From: Symbiodinium natans
Lineage: Eukaryota > Sar > Dinophyceae > Suessiales > Symbiodiniaceae
Direction: 5' to 3'
Assembly (NCBI GenBank): GCA_905221605.1
Contig: CAJNDS010002679.1
Span: 1,019,001-1,083,000 of the forward strand
Length of the DNA stretch: 64,000 nucleotides
Shown here piece by piece: positions 10,578 to 18,890 of this stretch; within the stretch, counting starts at the first letter, position 1, and every line of letters starts with the position of its first letter. Below the pieces are notes generated by a model. That model had not been told where the DNA came from. It ran no database searches and worked only from the letters and a program-made list of their open reading frames with translations. A program made the position numbers and the translations under genes.

Positions 10578-11654
10578 TTGGGCTCCCTTGTGGAGCTTTT
10601 TGGTCTACAGGACCTGTCTACGGAGCGACCCAGCATGCCGCAGGATTGGAGTTGGTCCGGGCATTACGGGCGGCGACCCTATGTGTGGTGCCTCAGGGGA
10701 TGCGGCTGGTTGTACGAGGATCGTATCCAGGGACATGGCGGGTGCAAGAAATGCGCTACTCCTTGGCTGGCCTCGTGGCGTACTGCAACCGGCTGCTGGA
10801 GCGAGGAGGACAAGCCGCAGGGTTGGAAGGGCAAAGCTCCCAGTTTGCCACGTTCATCGCCTTCACGCTCCCTGTCATCCTCGCGAAGACGAGGAGGAAA
10901 GGCAGGGGGAAGGGGTCGTGACCTTGCAGCAGGCAACTTTTCCACGCATGTGTCTGAGGGTTTCGGCGGAGACCGAAGGTGGCCTGAGAAGTCGGAAGGG
11001 GAACTGGTTGATACGGGAAACCAGCTACCTAATCCAATTTTGGCGGAGGCCATCAGAAGTGAATGGGATAGGTTGCCTGACTCCATCAAGGAGGCATTGC
11101 CCGAGGGTTGGGCGTTGCCACCAACTCCACCAGCCCCGCCTACGGCCCCATCCAGGCTGGATGCCCCGAAGGCGGCAGCGGAACAGTACAAGGACGCATC
11201 GGCAAAACTCAGAGACTTGGGCTATCGGAAGGTTCGACAGGAAGCGCGGGTGGCGGAGACCAAGATGGTGTATGAGAGCGCCCTGGAGAAGCTTCATGAA
11301 CTGCAAGCCGAGTTTGAAACCGCTCAAGCCGAGGCGGCAGCTACGGGTCAAGATTTCGCAACAATGGTCCTCTCCATGCAGTTGGGCAGCGCAGGTACCG
11401 AAGAATCTCAGGATCGGGCTTTCATGGATGGTCTCCAGGGCGTCCTGTCTCAAGCGGGCGTGGCGCTCACTGAGGCACAGGCGGATGCCTTGGCAAGTCT
11501 GCCTAGGGGTCAGCGGGGACAAAAGCGGCCGGCGGAGCCCGTGCCAACTGCAGAAGGCGGAGACCATAAGAAGCGAACCGAGGGAATCCCGGACGCGCAG
11601 ATGTCTGAGATACCTGAGCCTCAATCTGCGGCTGCGGAAAAGCATGATGGGTAG
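10578..11654 (+). CDS. LINE ORF1, Gag-like nucleic-acid-binding protein
   Basis: 358 residues. It probably coats the element RNA. The N-terminus has Cys pairs around residues 38-62 (CLRGCGW, then CKKC) fitting a small zinc finger, followed by a basic Ser/Arg-rich stretch near 87-110. A long acidic/Ala-rich helical region around 185-260 (for example RQEARVAETKMVYESALEKL) has coiled-coil character, and the C-terminus is hydrophilic. The frame was chosen for these features, although the +1 frame used by ORF2 is also open across the whole region. The stop (11652-11654) overlaps the start of ORF2, whose ATG codons lie at 11644 and 11647, which suggests coupled termination and re-initiation. Confidence 0.7.
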   Translation: MGSLVELFGLQDLSTERPSMPQDWSWSGHYGRRPYVWCLRGCGWLYEDRIQGHGGCKKCATPWLASWRTATGCWSEEDKPQGWKGKAPSLPRSSPSRSLSSSRRRGGKAGGRGRDLAAGNFSTHVSEGFGGDRRWPEKSEGELVDTGNQLPNPILAEAIRSEWDRLPDSIKEALPEGWALPPTPPAPPTAPSRLDAPKAAAEQYKDASAKLRDLGYRKVRQEARVAETKMVYESALEKLHELQAEFETAQAEAAATGQDFATMVLSMQLGSAGTEESQDRAFMDGLQGVLSQAGVALTEAQADALASLPRGQRGQKRPAEPVPTAEGGDHKKRTEGIPDAQMSEIPEPQSAAAEKHDG

Positions 11655-14600
11655 CACGGGAACGGAAATGGGAGGAGACCCAAACGGGCGGGGACCTGCT
11701 GAGCAAATGGCTGGTGCAAACTCCATTCAGCAACGCAATGGAGGGCGCACTGGTGGCGATGTAGGCTTTCTTGGGGCGGAACATGGAGATGCTGAGGGCC
11801 GTGGTACGCGGACCCAATGTTTTGGGGCTGGCGATGACCACCGTGGCGAGACCGGGACGGGTCAGGCCGGACCGGCAGGGCCCGGTGCAGCCAATAACCC
11901 TGCCATTGTTTCAGCATCACACCTCGGCCTTTTGCGCAAACAGGCGGAGACCAAGCAGACCCCGGGAGTAGTGTTTCACACAAGAGCGGAGACCTTTGAA
12001 AGCAATGCTGAAGAAATGAAACCAGCTCGTGAGAGCACCAAACATAGTACTGTTACAACCTCAGCGAGAGGAGTCTCACAGGAGGGTGATGGCAGTGCGA
12101 TGGATGGGAAAAGTGACGTTTCTGCGCTCTTGATGGTTTCAGCCAACGTAACCAGTTGGAATTCTGGTTGTAGAGATTGGCTGTTAAGTGAGGCTGGGAC
12201 CTTAGGGCTTTTTCAGGAGTGTAAACTTGCTGGCAGCAAAAAACAAGAGGAAAGGCACACTCTTTGCCAGCTTGGCTACCAGGCCTACATTGCAGATTCG
12301 GGGCGGGGACCCAAGGGGGGTGATAGTGGAGGTACTATGGTTCTCGGGCCTTTGCACCGAAACCTTCGGGACTCTGGTACTTTCGTGCTGGGTGGCGCGG
12401 GGTGGCAGGCTGTGACTATGCGTTGCAAAGGTTTCGACCTTCTTTTAGTCTCGTTGTATCTTCGCGACACTGAGAGCCCCGCGGGTAACACCAATAAGGA
12501 AGTGCTTCAGGAGCTGTGGGCGCTTCTTGCTGCTTCTTGCACGCCTTACATTGCCCTTGGTGATTGGAATATCGCGCCCAGCGAGCTGGCCGCCCTACCA
12601 GGGGTCACCAAAAGCAAAGGCGTTGTTCTGGCGCCAGATGAGGACACTATCACGACAGGCGGGGTCCTGGATATGGCTCTGGTATCCAATTGCCTAGCTG
12701 GGCTGGTGTCCATTAGAGTCGATTGGCTTGTGCCTTGGAAGCCTCATGGGGCCTTGCTTGTCAAAGTTGATCTTGCCGATGGATGCGTCCCCCTGCCTCA
12801 AATGCCGAAATTCCCGGCACTCACTGTCGCAGCTTTCACTGATGAGGATTGGGTTGCGTCGGCTACTAGGCCTCAGCCTGACGACAGAAGTTTTCAAATA
12901 GGCGGAGACCGGCTTACGGTCGAGTATGCTGCTTGGGCGGCGCAGGCCGAGTTGGCGTACAACCGTGCCAATGGGGGCAAAGTTGTTGGCCGGGGCTGGA
13001 GGCTCCGTACCGTTGTGAAGCCTTTAGTGCCAACAAACTCACCTCACAGGGTATGGAAAGGGCGGGCGGGGTCCTTCTGGAGCCAAATGCTCACTGGCCT
13101 TCGTACTAAGGCCCACGCGCTTTGTGAGGGCCTCCGCGTTGATTGGCAGCAGCACTGGCAAAAAGGCACTGACGCCGACGCCGATTGGGATGTCATCCAC
13201 ACTGCGCTCCAAACTCCTAGTCGCGCCTGGGATGATGCCGACCGTGAGTTTCTTGTAGCTGTCGCCGAGGTTCAGGCGCGCGCCGCCTTCGGCGCTGCTA
13301 GAGACGCTGGCCGAGCGGCATACCAGGAATGGCTGGAGAGTGCAAAGGAGCGTGGCCTCAAAGGCTTGTACAAAGCCCTCCGCAAACATGAGGTGCCAGC
13401 CCAGAGGCCTTTCAGACATTTGGACCAAGCCAGCAGGGTTAAAGCCCGAACCACCCAGTGGACGTCCATTTGGACATCCACCAGTGGCAGCAGAAATTGG
13501 GCGGAGGCCAAGCAACTGCTGGAAGAGGCTGTGACTATGACCCCTGTGCCAGACCGTGCCAGCAGCCTTGCCCTTATTAAAGCGGTCAGGGCGGCGACCC
13601 CAAAGGCTGCAGGAAGGGATGGGATCTCTTATGAGCTCCTCGCTTCCCTCTCCCCAAAGGCGGTGTCCTGTCTTGTTTGGATACTTCAGCAAGTGGACTT
13701 GCAGCGCAAATGGCCAGCGCAACTACTTATCCACAGAGTGGTTTTGCTGGATAAAGACACGGACATTGAGCGTCCGATCGCGCTTACAGGGGTCGTTTAC
13801 CGAATATGGTGTGCTTCAAAACAACCCGAAGTTGAGGCTTGGTTGGCGGGGGCCTTGGAGTGCGCACCGTGGGACCGTGCCCGGACGGGCGGCCACTGTA
13901 TCGACATTGCTGCGTGCAGGGGAGAAGTCGCGAGACGCACGGGCCGGCACATGGTGAGCGTCACGGTGGACCTCGCAAACTTCTTCGACCGAATCGAGTA
14001 CGCTGACCTAATCCTGGCTGGTCTCAAGCGTGGTTTTCCTGCGCGTGTACTGGAATTGGTTGTGCAGGTGCACAAAGGTCCCCGGATATTGGAAGGGGAG
14101 GGGGTGGCCACTGAGCCAATCCTTCCACAGCGCGGCATCCTGCCAGGATGCAAGTACGCGCCAATATTGGGGAAGCTTGCCCTTTGGCAGGTTCTTGAAG
14201 AAATGACGGGCCAGCGGGGACTGGATAGGATAGACACTTGGTACAACGATATCACCCTGGACTTTCAAGACACCTCGGCTTCCCTGGTCGCGTACAGAGC
14301 CGTGATGGGATACCGGGCCATTGTTGCCAAACTTGAGTCCCAGGGACACCAAGTCTCTACCAAAAAGTCCGGATTCCTGTGCTCTTCGGCGGAGGCCAAA
14401 AGGGAGGTTGAGCGACTGAGATTGCAACAGGAACCCAAGGCTGCTGACGTGCTTAAGGACCTGGGTGTCGACACGTCCCTGGGGCGGCAGCGGAGACTGC
14501 ATACTCAGGACCAGCGGACTGCCAAGGCAAACAAACGGAACGCTCGTTTGAAACAACTTCGGGGAGTTCCTCTTGCCTTAAGGCGGCGTTTGGCGAAAGG

Positions 14601-15585
14601 CGGAGTCCTTACTGTCGCCGCTTTCGGCCACGCCGGGATGGGAGCGGCGCCCCGCTACAGAGCTCTACTCCGCACCTACCTCGCTAGGGCCACTGGGCTG
14701 CGGAAAACGGGTTCCATCGAGGCGCATCTCGCCATGGAGGCCCCGGGATTGCGGGACCCTGGCGCCTGGGTTCCCACGCAGGCTGTTCGCGTGTGGTGGC
14801 GCATTGTCAGGAACTGGCCCTCCGAGCGGAGGAAACAGCTGGAAGCTGCATGGGCGCATGCTTGGCGCGAGCATGACCGCAAACGCAAGCCATGGCGCAC
14901 CGTGTGTGGGCCTTTGACGGCCACCGTTGCCTACTTGAAAGAGGTTGACATCCACTCTGAGGGCCTATACCATTGGCAAACAGCTGTTTGCACCCACCAC
15001 TGGACTTTTCAGAACTCGGTGGAAGAGGCCACCATGGCGGAGACCTTCTTTGAAGCTTGGCAGAGGAAAAGGCGCCAGCTCATTGCGAGTTCACCAGGCG
15101 CTGCTGGCGCGGAGGCCGGAATTGACTGGACGCAGGCCAGACGAACTCTCAAAGGGGTTGACGATGCCTTGCAGCGCAATGCCCTCCGTGCCTTATGGCA
15201 GGGAACTATGGGAATTGCCGCCAACGCGGGATGCGCCAGATGTGGAGCCAGGGGTGGCCTCCAGCACGTTCTGCGTGACTGTCCGAAGCTTGGGACTTGG
15301 CGATGGAGGGACGAAAACCAGTTTACTTACCCCTCCCCCTGTTTTTGGTACAGGGGCATGGTGCCAACTGCATGGACCCCGGCGGAGCCCTACGCGCCAA
15401 TCTACGAGGAAACCGGTCTCTGGAGAGAAGCCGGTGTGCTTGCCGGTGAGCACTACGTCTTCGCCACGGACCGCCATAGGCAAAGACCCGCGAGCACGCC
15501 GGGTGTTCTGGGCGGCGGTCGCCTGTCGATGGGATGGAGAGCAGCTTGTGCAGGTCGCCACTTTGCGGGGAAGTCTTGTTGGTGA
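11644..15585 (+). CDS. LINE ORF2: AP endonuclease and reverse transcriptase (frame interrupted)
   Basis: The start is placed at the overlapping ATGATG (11644) rather than at the upstream open end. An exonuclease/endonuclease/phosphatase domain comes first, with ANVTSWNS, GLFQECKL (catalytic Glu), IALGDWNIAP (Asp/Asn) and PWKPHGALLV (His). The RT domain follows: VTVDLANFFDRIEY (motif A), PQRGILPGCKYAP (motif B) and DTWYNDITLDF (motif C). Motif C has Asn where the first catalytic Asp is expected, so polymerase activity is doubtful. A CCHC-like cluster (CARCGARGGLQHVLRDCP) follows. At about 15469-15475 the frame breaks just after ATD, the first catalytic residue of RNase H; the rest of the protein continues in the next frame. 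The product in this frame ends at 15585 with unrelated residues. Confidence 0.85.
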   Translation: MMGSTGTEMGGDPNGRGPAEQMAGANSIQQRNGGRTGGDVGFLGAEHGDAEGRGTRTQCFGAGDDHRGETGTGQAGPAGPGAANNPAIVSASHLGLLRKQAETKQTPGVVFHTRAETFESNAEEMKPARESTKHSTVTTSARGVSQEGDGSAMDGKSDVSALLMVSANVTSWNSGCRDWLLSEAGTLGLFQECKLAGSKKQEERHTLCQLGYQAYIADSGRGPKGGDSGGTMVLGPLHRNLRDSGTFVLGGAGWQAVTMRCKGFDLLLVSLYLRDTESPAGNTNKEVLQELWALLAASCTPYIALGDWNIAPSELAALPGVTKSKGVVLAPDEDTITTGGVLDMALVSNCLAGLVSIRVDWLVPWKPHGALLVKVDLADGCVPLPQMPKFPALTVAAFTDEDWVASATRPQPDDRSFQIGGDRLTVEYAAWAAQAELAYNRANGGKVVGRGWRLRTVVKPLVPTNSPHRVWKGRAGSFWSQMLTGLRTKAHALCEGLRVDWQQHWQKGTDADADWDVIHTALQTPSRAWDDADREFLVAVAEVQARAAFGAARDAGRAAYQEWLESAKERGLKGLYKALRKHEVPAQRPFRHLDQASRVKARTTQWTSIWTSTSGSRNWAEAKQLLEEAVTMTPVPDRASSLALIKAVRAATPKAAGRDGISYELLASLSPKAVSCLVWILQQVDLQRKWPAQLLIHRVVLLDKDTDIERPIALTGVVYRIWCASKQPEVEAWLAGALECAPWDRARTGGHCIDIAACRGEVARRTGRHMVSVTVDLANFFDRIEYADLILAGLKRGFPARVLELVVQVHKGPRILEGEGVATEPILPQRGILPGCKYAPILGKLALWQVLEEMTGQRGLDRIDTWYNDITLDFQDTSASLVAYRAVMGYRAIVAKLESQGHQVSTKKSGFLCSSAEAKREVERLRLQQEPKAADVLKDLGVDTSLGRQRRLHTQDQRTAKANKRNARLKQLRGVPLALRRRLAKGGVLTVAAFGHAGMGAAPRYRALLRTYLARATGLRKTGSIEAHLAMEAPGLRDPGAWVPTQAVRVWWRIVRNWPSERRKQLEAAWAHAWREHDRKRKPWRTVCGPLTATVAYLKEVDIHSEGLYHWQTAVCTHHWTFQNSVEEATMAETFFEAWQRKRRQLIASSPGAAGAEAGIDWTQARRTLKGVDDALQRNALRALWQGTMGIAANAGCARCGARGGLQHVLRDCPKLGTWRWRDENQFTYPSPCFWYRGMVPTAWTPAEPYAPIYEETGLWREAGVLAGEHYVFATDRHRQRPASTPGVLGGGRLSMGWRAACAGRHFAGKSCW

Positions 15586-16414
15586 GCAAACTGTCCCACG
15601 TGGTGAGGCTTGGGCCATAAAAGAGCTCCTTGCCCGGGTCACTGGTATAGTTGACCTCACCATGGATGCTCAGGCTGTTCATAAGAAACTCAAGCGGCCG
15701 AGGCCGGGCCAGGATTCCCTGTGGAACGCCATTTGGGACTCCAAGGAGGCGGTGACCTTGGAAGCTACCTGGATTCGGTCGCACCAGTCAGTTGAAGCTT
15801 TCCGCGCACGGTTTGGGCAGTGCCTTTGGCGACGTGAGGTGAACGCAATGGCTGATGCTTGCTGCACGGAGCTCCGGCTGCGGTGCCGGGAGAAAGTCCG
15901 GGCACACGAGGCCAGACTCAAGCTGCTGGACTCGGACACCCACAGGGCGCTGATTGGACAAGCCGCTATATTGGCGGAGCTCATCAGTAACCTGCCGAGT
16001 GGGAAAGACCCGCCTGTCGCTGGGATGTCAGACAGGAAGAAACACCTCAAGGGTGCTGAAGCAAGGAAAAGGGGGCCCGTTGAAGCGCGAGACGCCACTA
16101 GTAAACGCGACTACTTGGCAAAACTTGCGAGCGGAGACTTGAAGGGCGGAGACCACGTCTGGGTTGCCATGAAAAGCGGAGTGAGGTGTAAGGAGTGTGG
16201 AATCACCATGAGCTCTGGACGCCCCTATAAGCTGCTCGCACGGATAGCTGCGCTCCCATGCCAGGAGGGCGAGGATGCCGCGACTCCGTACGGAGTCCAC
16301 CCAAGCCATAAGCTGCGGAGACAGGGTGCAAAGCTCAAGTGTGCCGGGTGCGGAGGCACGTACTTCCTAACCAAAGCTCGGGCGGGGACCCTCCTCGGGA
16401 AACGGTGTCACTAG
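15472..16414 (+). pseudogene. LINE ORF2 C-terminus: RNase H and zinc fingers, frameshifted off
   Basis: This is the continuation of ORF2 in a different frame after a single-base shift near 15472. RNase H residues follow in order: ATD (in the upstream frame), RGEAWAI (Glu), LTMDAQAV (Asp) and NAMADACC (Asp), so all four acidic positions are intact once the shift is allowed for. The C-terminal tail has two Cys clusters, RCKECG with a later PC, and KCAGCGG with a later RCH, consistent with zinc binding. Stop at 16412-16414, only about 43 nt from the element end. Confidence 0.8.
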
Positions 16415-16454
16415 TTAGAGCTCTCCGAGCGCTGTCGCATGCCAACAAAAAGGG

Positions 16455-16507
16455 TGTAGGGTGTAGAGTTTAGGGTTTAGGGTTTTGGGTTTAGGGTTTA
16501 GGGTTCA
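16455..16507 (+). repeat. TTTAGGG-type repeats and right target-site duplication
   Basis: Holds the right copy of AGGGTGTAGAGTTT (16458-16471), followed by TTTAGGG units. This matches the left flank, so the LINE sits inside one telomere-like tract. Confidence 0.85.
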
Positions 16508-16666
16508 GAGGAATGCGCCTGGTCTTCCCAGGGTGCTCGAGCTGTGTCCGCTTGGTGGCGGGATGAGCATAGAAGTATGCCCCGGGCTTCGAGCGTGACT
16601 CGACCTCACGAAGAGGAAGGAATACGGCATAATACATGCTAAAAACATAAATAAATAAATAAATAA

Positions 16667-16698
<32 letters not shown>

Positions 16699-18640
16699 AT
16701 ATATATATATGTATATACATGTGTATATATATATGTATATATATATATATATCTATAAACAAAGAAGTAAGTACACATATAGATTTGTAGCTATTTGTTT
16801 GTGTTTTGTTCCTTCCTTTTTTACTTAGATAGTGAGTGTATATACATGCAAGTAAATACCCAAACCCGAAACGCTTAGCCTGAAAAGCCCTAAACTACTA
16901 TTTGTTTCAGAACCCCACCCCCCCTCCACCCCCAAGCAATGAAGAATCATAATCCCTATATGGCCCTCATAAGGAAGAATATTTTACATTTTTGGCGGGG
17001 CTTCCTGAGCAATTCGTAGCGCAAGGCAGGAGAGCTTTTGGGAGTGTGCAGCTTTGGGCCTTTTGAGAGAGAGTCTAGACATATACATATATATATATAT
17101 ATATCTGCACATATATATATATATATATATTTGCATGTATCATGTATACATAGAAGCTGACTTCCTGATTGCCACGTCGGCCAAAATCTGGGGTCCTTGG
17201 CTCGAATCCAGCCCGGAGGCAAATCTTTCGAGTCTGCTGACCGATGGGCCGGTGCGGCACGCTTCTTGTGCTTGGCCATGGCTAGGCCAAGGAGTACATC
17301 GACCACGGCTGGGGGCTACTGGCGTATGGCTGAAGTAGGCTACGGTGAAGGTCCTAAGGTCGGTGGTTGGGTTAGGTGGAGGCTGAAGAAGGATGATAGA
17401 TGCTACTGCAACCTCCTGGCTTTAGACCTGAAGTCCACCATGCAGGCTCCTACCTGTTCAAGAGCAGGCCTTGTGAACTTGTGAACCCACGTCGCGGTTA
17501 TCTAGGAGCTGCTCGACTGAAGCTGCCGAGGTGGGCGAAATCAGGACAGTCGGCACCTTGACAACCTGTTGCTCCGAGGGACCACCATACAAAAGACTCC
17601 CAACACATCAGCCCTTCGCAGGGCCCTATGTAAATCTACAGAAAAGCCATTGCATCTTGCCTGGTAGATGCCCCTCGGGTCCCCATGCACGGCGGCCTGG
17701 CAGAAGGCTGAGGCTGGTGGCACGATTGACTCACAAATCATCACGAGCGTCACGCTCTACGACGATCATTCACCGAAATTGTTGCGACATGCGCAGATAC
17801 AAAAAGATGCAGACCCCCTAGCACCGACAATCAGAACCGCGACCTCTACACGATGCATCCTGGTTCTATGCCAGTAGTGTTTCGCCAAAAGTGATGGCTG
17901 AAGAAGAAGGGTCTTGCCAAACCCTCACGAAACCTTCCTGATGTGTTCAGCTCTTCAAAACCCCTGGCCCTCTCTGAGTTCACAACTCTAACCTCTGACC
18001 GTTTGGTGCTTCGGCCTTCAGGAAGCTTCACAGAAGGCGACCCAGGCCGTGAAGCCGACCAGCCGGACCAGCAGGACAAAGAGGGGCAAGGCACCAAGAT
18101 CCTGTCAAGGTGTCTGCTTTGTCTGTCTGTCAATCTGTTTATCCATCTATCCGTCGATCCTTGCATGCACCGCGCAGATACTGCTGGAACCGTGGGCAGC
18201 GCAGCCGAACATCGAGGCACTAGACATATTGACAACCAAATCCGAGCACCTATGTGATGCGGCAGGAGACCGCGATCCGGTTCATGCCACGGACCACGAT
18301 GACACCTCTGCCTAGTTTTGCTACGCCACACGGCTGTTCCGAAGCCACGAGACGAGCCGGCATGCTGCACGAACTGGCCAATTAGTCAAAGTGAGTCGGT
18401 TCGGCAAGGGAGCAGAAGTAGTGAATCCCAGTACGAGCTGAAACTGAAACTCTCGGACTCCTTCACATCAACGGCGGCATTCGGGACCAGATCTGCGGCC
18501 TAGCACCCGCCTCCTCCATTTTGTGGGGCTCCCGCATTGCAAGCACAGCAGTTGCTTTTTCTCTCCATCCTAAAGGGGGTTTACTTCAAGCAGTAGCTTC
18601 GCTGCTTGTGACGACGGTCTCAGCACGGTCGGTCTCCAAA
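16508..18640. other. No firm gene; microsatellites and a few exon-like pieces
   Basis: TA/TG microsatellites occupy 16650-16755 and 17080-17135. On the plus strand, 18178-18260 reads as a plausible exon (for example ILLEPWAAQPNIEALDILTT, after an AG), and 18013-18090 and 18395-18503 are also protein-like. I recognise no family and cannot join them, so they are recorded only as candidates. Confidence 0.25.
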
Positions 18641-18650
18641 TCCTAAGTAA

Positions 18651-18878
18651 CTAGTGCCTTCCAATCAAGGCAGACAGCTTGGCCAGTGTATTGGGTACAA
18701 GCTGGTCACAGTATATCTGGACAAAAAAGGCCCTGCCCGTTTGAAGCGACATCAACACATCTTGCGACTGTGTCAGGCCTAGTCTAGAGTCCAGTCGGCT
18801 GCTAGTAAGCACACACCCTCCGAACACCCCGTCGCTCATCTTGGGCAGGTACAGTTCAAGCTTGCAGCTCTCCACCAA
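18651..18878 (-). other. Possible 3' coding piece, unknown
   Basis: A minus-strand stretch with protein-like composition (ELYLPKMSDGVFGGCVL, VQIYCDQLVPNTLAKLS) directly downstream of the LVIVD gene, in another frame. It could be a separate exon, an alternative 3' exon or 3' UTR that happens to be open. Confidence 0.25.
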
Positions 18879-18890
18879 CTTCTTTCGAAG

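Larger units (their letters stand above)
10521..16457 (+). mobile_element. Full-length APE-type non-LTR retrotransposon (LINE)
   Basis: A 5.94-kb element bounded by a 14-bp target-site duplication inside TTTAGGG-type repeats. It has a very short 5' leader (57 nt), ORF1, ORF2 and only about 43 nt after the last stop, ending in CAAAAA rather than a long poly-A. The 5' end begins GTTGGCTCAAG, whose last ten bases equal the 3' end of the dinoflagellate spliced leader. The full domain order of an active LINE is present, but ORF2 carries a one-base frameshift in RNase H and an Asn in the RT catalytic motif, so this copy is probably dead. The motif GGCGGRGNCC recurs 18 times on the sense strand. Confidence 0.85.

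Noticed and set aside
10519-11643. N-terminal 375 residues of the 1688-residue open frame as part of ORF2
   Set aside because: The overlapping frame at 10578-11654 has zinc-finger and coiled-coil features expected of ORF1, and the LINE-specific ORF2 domains begin only after 12100; ORF2 starts best at 11644.
17180-17215. tRNA gene suggested by GGCTCGAATCCAGCC
   Set aside because: The T-arm-like sequence is not accompanied by an acceptor stem, D arm or anticodon arm with correct spacing.
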